Below, piece by piece: positions 13,505-16,643 of a stretch of 16,643 nucleotides of DNA. The position numbers and the translations under genes are program-made. Positions within the stretch are counted from its first letter, which is position 1. The number at the start of each line of letters is the position of its first letter. Where the stretch lies: positions 1 to 16,643 of the forward strand of contig LCPX01000022.1 of the NCBI GenBank assembly GCA_001003855.1, read 5' to 3'. The notes under the pieces are model-generated. The model was given only the letters and a program-made list of their open reading frames with translations, made no database searches and had not been told where the DNA came from. This DNA is from Candidatus Moranbacteria bacterium GW2011_GWE1_49_15 (GTDB lineage Bacteria; Patescibacteriota; Minisyncoccia; Moranbacterales; GWC2-37-73).

Positions 13505-13693
13505 TTATTTCCTTCCACCTTTTTTCTCAACCTCCCCCTCCCCCAACTCCTTTCCGGACCAACGTCCGAATCTCGCACCGCAGTCGTTGCACCGAATTTC
13601 GCTGATCCCGTCATAGTGTTCCGGGTGCATCAGGTCATATTCCACCATGACGATGTTCCCGCTCCCGCACTTTTTGCACTTTTCCTTTTCCAT
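13505..13693 (-). CDS. Small zinc-ribbon protein (62 aa)
   Basis: Two CxxC knuckles, CKKC (C6, C9) and CNDC (C35, C38), frame a 25-residue beta region (IVMVEYDLMHPEHYDGISEI) as in zinc-ribbon proteins. They are followed by ARFGRWSGKEL and a charged tail. Such proteins often bind nucleic acid or partner proteins; the specific role is unknown. It starts 15 nt after the Fic gene on the same strand, so they are probably co-transcribed. No Shine-Dalgarno is visible. Confidence 0.8.
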   Translation of the reverse strand: MEKEKCKKCGSGNIVMVEYDLMHPEHYDGISEIRCNDCGARFGRWSGKELGEGEVEKKGGRK

Positions 13694-13708
13694 ATTTTTG
13701 TTTTTTGA

Positions 13709-14806
13709 TTATCTTATGATTTTCGTCAATCCCGAAAAAGCATAGATTTTATTGCGCCCCCTGTCCGGGCTTATGTCCGCAATAATGCCGGCTTCGACGA
13801 ATTTGTCTATCAAAGTGTACAGGGTCTGGTTATTGGAAATCCCGGCTATTTTCTTTATGGATTTGGCGGTGAAGCGCGGTTTGGTGAATATGGCGTCCAA
13901 GAACGAGTTAGCATAAATGGAATTGATCTCCGGCATCTTTTCTTTCAGCTCTTTGTACAACTTCTCTATATCCTCCACACGTTGCAACGTGATTTCCGTC
14001 TGTTTTCGGACAGCTTCCAGGAAAAAACTTATCCAGGAAAGCCATTCCCCCTTTTCACTGACCGCGTTCAACAAGTCGTAATATTCCTCGCGATTCTCCT
14101 CTAAAAACTCACTGACATAAATATTGGGATAGGCTGTGATTTTTTTCTCATAGAGAAACAACGGGACCAGTAACCTTCCGACTCTTCCGTTCCCGTCCAT
14201 AAAGGGATGGATCGCTTCGAATTGATAGTGTCCGATCGCTATCTGCACGAGGGGATCTATGACGTTTTCCGAATGGATATATTTTTCAAAATCGGAAAAC
14301 AGCTCCGGAACGTATTGGGGAGACGGAGGAATAAATCTCGCATATTCTATTGAAGTGCCGCGCTTCCCGACGAATACCTGTATTTTCCTGAACTCCCCGG
14401 GTGCCTTGTTCTGTCCGCGGACCGAATCCAGCAAAATCTTATGCAGATCCTTTATGAGATTTTCGGATAGCGGTCTTTTTTTCAAAAAATCCTTTCCGCA
14501 TTTTATAGCTAAGCGATAGTTGGAAATTTCCCTATAATCCCTTTCTCTCTCGTTTTCTTCCGTCTTGATTTCTTCGGCATCAAACATCAAAACCTCGTCC
14601 AAGGTGGCTTGGGTACCCTCGATTTTGGAACTCAAAACAGCCTCCTTCGTTTCGAAGGTTCTTTGGATTATTTCCGGATTAGGCAATCTTTTTACCGCCT
14701 CGTCATATCTGGCCACGATGTCACGCGCCCTTACGATATCAGGGAAAATTGTCGAGTAATCCAGCTTTGGAGGTAAATGTGGTGGAATAAAAGGCTTTTT
14801 TACCAT
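13709..14806 (-). CDS. Class II Fic family protein with C-terminal winged helix (365 aa)
   Basis: The Fic core motif is HPFMDGNGRVGR (200-211), complete for AMP transfer. An N-terminal inhibitory helix carries the (S/T)xxxE(G/N) motif SSKIEG (59-64), whose Glu blocks ATP in class II Fic proteins, so the enzyme is probably auto-inhibited. Family N-terminal features are present (PPKLDYSTIFPDIVRARDIV). Residues about 306-360 form a winged helix (FTAKSIKKIAGISNNQTLYT, then LIDKFVEAGII). The promoter lies inside a duplicated 51-bp inverted-repeat unit, which would suit autoregulation by this domain (inference). It is followed by the zinc-ribbon gene. Unlike the Doc-type domain at 10208, this is a full-length solitary Fic. 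Confidence 0.92.
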   Translation of the reverse strand: MVKKPFIPPHLPPKLDYSTIFPDIVRARDIVARYDEAVKRLPNPEIIQRTFETKEAVLSSKIEGTQATLDEVLMFDAEEIKTEENERERDYREISNYRLAIKCGKDFLKKRPLSENLIKDLHKILLDSVRGQNKAPGEFRKIQVFVGKRGTSIEYARFIPPSPQYVPELFSDFEKYIHSENVIDPLVQIAIGHYQFEAIHPFMDGNGRVGRLLVPLFLYEKKITAYPNIYVSEFLEENREEYYDLLNAVSEKGEWLSWISFFLEAVRKQTEITLQRVEDIEKLYKELKEKMPEINSIYANSFLDAIFTKPRFTAKSIKKIAGISNNQTLYTLIDKFVEAGIIADISPDRGRNKIYAFSGLTKIIR

Positions 14807-14829
14807 ATTTTTTACTAATTACAGGTATT

Positions 14830-14951
14830 GGAATAATAGCACGTGTTATTCTATTTTGCAAGCACTTTCTAGAATAAATCTCTTACTTATTCCAAGCTCT
14901 GGAATTAAAGCCGAGTTATTCTATTTTACAGTCATTTTTTAGAATAAAATC
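14830..14951 (-). promoter_or_regulatory. Fic promoter within a duplicated 51-bp operator unit
   Basis: The segment 14830-14880 is repeated, imperfectly, at 14901-14951 (offset 71). Each copy contains TTATTCTA and TAGAATAA as perfect 8-bp inverted arms 16 nt apart (14846-14853 with 14870-14877; 14916-14923 with 14940-14947). In the gene-proximal copy the minus strand reads TTGCAA (14861-14856), 17 nt, TATTAT (14838-14833), a near-consensus promoter. In the distal copy the matching words are degenerate (CTGTAA and TTAATT). No gene lies in 14807-14975. Confidence 0.7.
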
Positions 14952-14975
14952 AAGGAATGTCAACTATATATCCAA

Positions 14976-15065
14976 CTATTGATTTTTAATGCTTAAATAA
15001 GCCTGTTTCGTGACGATGACATTATCGACAAGATCTATTCCCAGGATTTTACCGGCTTCCGTTTC
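14976..15065 (-). pseudogene. radC: 3' fragment of radC (JAB/MPN domain), 29 codons
   Basis: The minus strand reads EAGKILGIDLVDNVIVTK followed by QAYLSIKNQ and TAG. This matches the typical C-terminal end of RadC (EAG-(K/R)-(I/L)-LGI-(D/E)-x-x-D-H-(V/I)-I). No start and no metal-binding HxH region is present. The frame begins directly after the TAA of the Fic remnant, so an old deletion or recombination joined the two. RadC proteins are often found near mobile elements. It is certainly not functional. Confidence 0.75.
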
Positions 15066-15107
15066 TTAACCCTTTGTCGACAACAGCGTCGTGACGAGCG
15101 CCGTCAT
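15066..15107 (-). pseudogene. 13-codon remnant of a RhuM-Fic C-terminus
   Basis: The minus strand encodes MTALVTTLLSTKG and TAA, almost identical to the C-terminal end of the RhuM-Fic fusion (MTALVTTLLSAKK at 10246-10211). It lies immediately after, and in a different frame from, the end of the second RhuM gene. This is what an internal deletion of the whole Fic domain would leave. Confidence 0.75.
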
Positions 15108-15655
15108 CAGATCTTCTTTATATAGGCGTCCAAGGAAATCCAAGTGCCGGCGAATTCCTTGATCAGATCCAGCACCATTTTCGGATCCAAGGCCACGTGC
15201 TCCGGCAAAAGCGCTTGGATGTCGGCGACCGCTTTCATGAAAGAGTCATAATTCTTGCCGATCCTTTGGCGGTTGATGGTGTATCCTTTCGTGATATGCT
15301 CACGCAGGGTCTTCGTCGCCCATCTTCGAAATTCCGTAGCTGTTTTCGAATTGACCCTATACCCGACCGAGATTATCGCGTCCAGGTTATAAGTCCTTAT
15401 TTTTCGTTTAATTTCGCGTTTTCCTTCTTTTTGAACTTGTAAGTATTCCTTACATGTTGAGATTTCGTCCAGTTCGCCATCTTTAAAAATACGCTTCAAA
15501 TGAAGAGTTATATTTTGTGGCGTAACGTCGAAAATTTTAGCCATCTCAGCCTGGCTCGCCCAAATAGTCTCATGCTTAAAATCGCCCTTGAGCTCGATCG
15601 CTCCGTTTTCAGCTTGGAAAATCACCACGTTATTTTGCAATTTTTTCTTTTTCAT
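15107..15655 (-). CDS. RhuM domain protein truncated by loss of its Fic domain (182 aa)
   Basis: A close paralogue of the N-terminal half of the 10208-11200 protein: QAEMAKIFDVTPQNITLHLK (35-54), YNLDAIISVGYRVNSKTATE, RWATKTLREHITKGYTINRQ, then LLPEHVALDPKMVLDLIKEF. It stops at ISLDAYIKKI, precisely where the longer protein enters its linker and Fic domain, and the Fic C-terminal remnant follows at once. The promoter and operator of the long copy are kept. If expressed, it would give a DNA-binding-like domain without toxin activity, which could repress both genes (inference). ATG 15655 has no clear Shine-Dalgarno. Confidence 0.85.
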   Translation of the reverse strand: MKKKKLQNNVVIFQAENGAIELKGDFKHETIWASQAEMAKIFDVTPQNITLHLKRIFKDGELDEISTCKEYLQVQKEGKREIKRKIRTYNLDAIISVGYRVNSKTATEFRRWATKTLREHITKGYTINRQRIGKNYDSFMKAVADIQALLPEHVALDPKMVLDLIKEFAGTWISLDAYIKKI

Positions 15656-15676
15656 TTTTTTGATAATGCTTCTTAT

Positions 15677-15711
15677 AGTGATATGATATCACTCATTATC
15701 CTTCCTTGCAA
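15677..15711 (-). promoter_or_regulatory. RhuM promoter with the shared palindromic operator
   Basis: Minus strand TTGCAA (15711-15706), 17 nt, TATCAT (15688-15683). Palindrome AGTGATA (15677-15683), TGA, TATCACT (15687-15693) covers the -10. The word TTCTTATAGTGATAT (15670-15684) is identical to the one before RhuM-Fic, although the coding sequences have diverged. Confidence 0.7.
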
Positions 15712-15751
15712 ATCGCTTTGTTTCCTGTCCTTTATCCGGGGGTAAAATCAA

Positions 15752-15838
15752 GTCATCAGTCACCTGCCATCCGTCATTAAAATGCCAGAATTTAAGCAGG
15801 AATACTGTTATCAGTTATCAAAAATGCCAGAATTGAAG
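15752..15838. repeat. Heptad-repeat block with two tails
   Basis: GTCATCA, GTCACCT, GCCATCC, GTCATTA (15752-15779) lead into AAATGCCAGAATTTAAG. GTTATCA twice (15807-15820) then leads into AAAATGCCAGAATTGAAG. The two tails differ at one position over their shared length, showing that the tail is part of the repeat unit. No gene is seen in 15712-15934. Confidence 0.7.
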
Positions 15839-15845
15839 TAAAAAA

Positions 15846-15904
15846 CAACGGCTCGAACCAAAAAGCCGTTGAAAAAAGCCGGGGTGCGAATCGCACTCCC
15901 GGCT
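15846..15904 (-). terminator. Tandem intrinsic terminators of the 15935-16537 gene
   Basis: First stem on the minus strand: AGCCGGGAGTGCG pairing with CGCACCCCGGCT (one bulge, 3-nt loop; 15877-15904), then TTTTTT. Second: CAACGGCT/AGCCGTTG (15846-15853 with 15864-15871), again followed by TTTTTT. The second stem shares its CAACGGCT arm with the hairpin at 9105. Confidence 0.85.
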
Positions 15905-15934
15905 GATAGGTTTCCGGATGTTCCGGCCATGTTC

Positions 15935-16537
15935 TCATATGCTGCTGACATACCCTTCCCGATATTTCACCAGCATGTCTTCATGTTCCGAAATAGAATT
16001 CCGGATGATTTCCGAGATGGAGGAAAAAGGGAACGTCAGGGTTTGGGTGAGATGTTGCGTCTGGTAAGGGGAATCATGGACGGGTCGATCCAGAAGACAT
16101 TCGGCCGTGAAGCGTCTTTTTGAAATATCCACGGCCTTGACCTTTCCGGACATGAAACGGTCATAACCGGATCCGCTGGTGATCCTCAGCCAATCCCCTT
16201 CCTTCGGACAAAAAACCACATCTCTCAGGAGCTCCTTGAACTTGATCGCGATGCGGTTGGGAAAATCCTTCATGAGCTCATCGGCTTTTTTGACCAAAAC
16301 GTCTTTTTCTTGATCGGAAAAGTCCGAAGCCGTGATTTTCTTGCAGATCCGTTCGAACTTTTCCAAATGCTCGTTGAGGCATTCCTTATTGGCAAGGCGG
16401 ATCTTTTCCTTTTTCGTGTCGAACGGGAAATCTTCCAATTCCAGCTTTTCCCAAGAAAACGCCTTGAGCTCTTTGATGCAATTGAGCGTCACGGCCAATT
16501 CGGCCTCAAGCCCGGTTTCAATCTCACGCTTCTTCAT
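15935..16537 (-). CDS. Unknown 200-aa helical protein
   Basis: No family is recognised. Residues 1-110 are charged and helix-prone (ETGLEAELAVTLNCIKELKA near 7-26; HLEKFERICKKITASDFSDQ near 57-76) and probably coil. Residues 110-175 look beta-rich (DVVFCPKEGDWLRITSGSG, then KVKAVDISKRRFTAECLLD), a small barrel-like fold of the kind that binds ligands or partners. No membrane segment or signal peptide is seen. ATG 16537 has GGGAGG 8 nt upstream, the best Shine-Dalgarno at this end of the window. Strong promoter and tandem terminators mark it as a well-expressed single gene. Confidence 0.8.
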   Translation of the reverse strand: MKKREIETGLEAELAVTLNCIKELKAFSWEKLELEDFPFDTKKEKIRLANKECLNEHLEKFERICKKITASDFSDQEKDVLVKKADELMKDFPNRIAIKFKELLRDVVFCPKEGDWLRITSGSGYDRFMSGKVKAVDISKRRFTAECLLDRPVHDSPYQTQHLTQTLTFPFSSISEIIRNSISEHEDMLVKYREGYVSSI

Positions 16538-16586
16538 CTCGATTTCCTCCCTTGGTTGATTTTCAAGTTGCTGCCGATAAGTCCCA

Positions 16587-16614
16587 ATTCTAGCAACCGC
16601 GCGGATTTCGTCAA
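16587..16614 (-). promoter_or_regulatory. Promoter of the 15935-16537 gene
   Basis: Minus strand TTGACG (16614-16609), 16-nt spacer, TAGAAT (16592-16587), each five of six to consensus. The leader is about 40 nt and includes GGGAGG. Confidence 0.65.
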
Positions 16615-16643
16615 GAAGCGAGGAACTGCCACCACACGAAGGA

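Noticed and set aside
15107..15655. Toxin-antitoxin pair with the neighbouring Fic gene at 13709
   Set aside because: The two are 300 bp apart, have separate promoters with unrelated operators, and the class II Fic already carries its own inhibitory helix.

Overview
The window looks like an accessory, defence-rich stretch of a small bacterial genome. The mix suggests Patescibacteria/CPR (Parcubacteria-like): many short genes without recognised homologues, a single-protein PIF1-like helicase, small zinc-ribbon and Fic genes, leaderless-looking starts, and intergenic gaps filled with degenerate short repeats. This placement is an inference; no rRNA, tRNA or marker gene is present. Nearly every gene is on the minus strand.

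Right to left along the transcription direction, the main unit (8769 to 434) is a six-gene cluster. It starts with a large MmeI-like adenine DNA methyltransferase with fused target recognition and no visible nuclease motif. Next comes an SF2 DEAD/DEAH helicase with its own well-formed promoter, overlaid by three direct repeats spaced exactly 21 bp. A GIY-YIG (T5orf172-type) nuclease overlaps the helicase by 8 bp. A GHKL ATPase with a very basic N-terminus follows, then a STAS-like DUF4325 protein (19-bp overlap) and a two-TM protein with a helical cytoplasmic domain (14-bp overlap). The first three genes resemble, from memory, the Bacillus subtilis yeeA-yeeB-yeeC set. The last three look like an added ATPase/STAS/membrane module. 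I infer a methylation-linked anti-phage or anti-plasmid system and consider this the best candidate for an undescribed system here.

From 8770 to 10200 there are heptad-repeat blocks and two divergent single genes of unknown function, each with a clear promoter, a strong Shine-Dalgarno and a terminator. From 10208 to 11256 lies a RhuM-Fic fusion gene with a palindromic operator over its promoter. The region 11376-12682 is a PIF1-like helicase broken by what looks like a 19-nt deletion that removes a conserved motif and shifts the frame. A GNAT acetyltransferase, a zinc ribbon and a class II Fic protein follow. The Fic promoter lies in a duplicated 51-bp operator unit.

The segment 14976-15711 is a gene graveyard: a 3' fragment of radC, a 13-codon remnant of a Fic C-terminus, and a second RhuM gene that has lost its Fic domain but keeps the same operator. 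The window ends with an unknown coiled-coil protein with tandem terminators and a strong promoter.

A recurrent intergenic element links several regions: runs of a degenerate 7-nt unit (GTTATCG/GTCATCN) ending in a conserved tail like AAAATGCCAGAATTTAAG, often next to the terminators.
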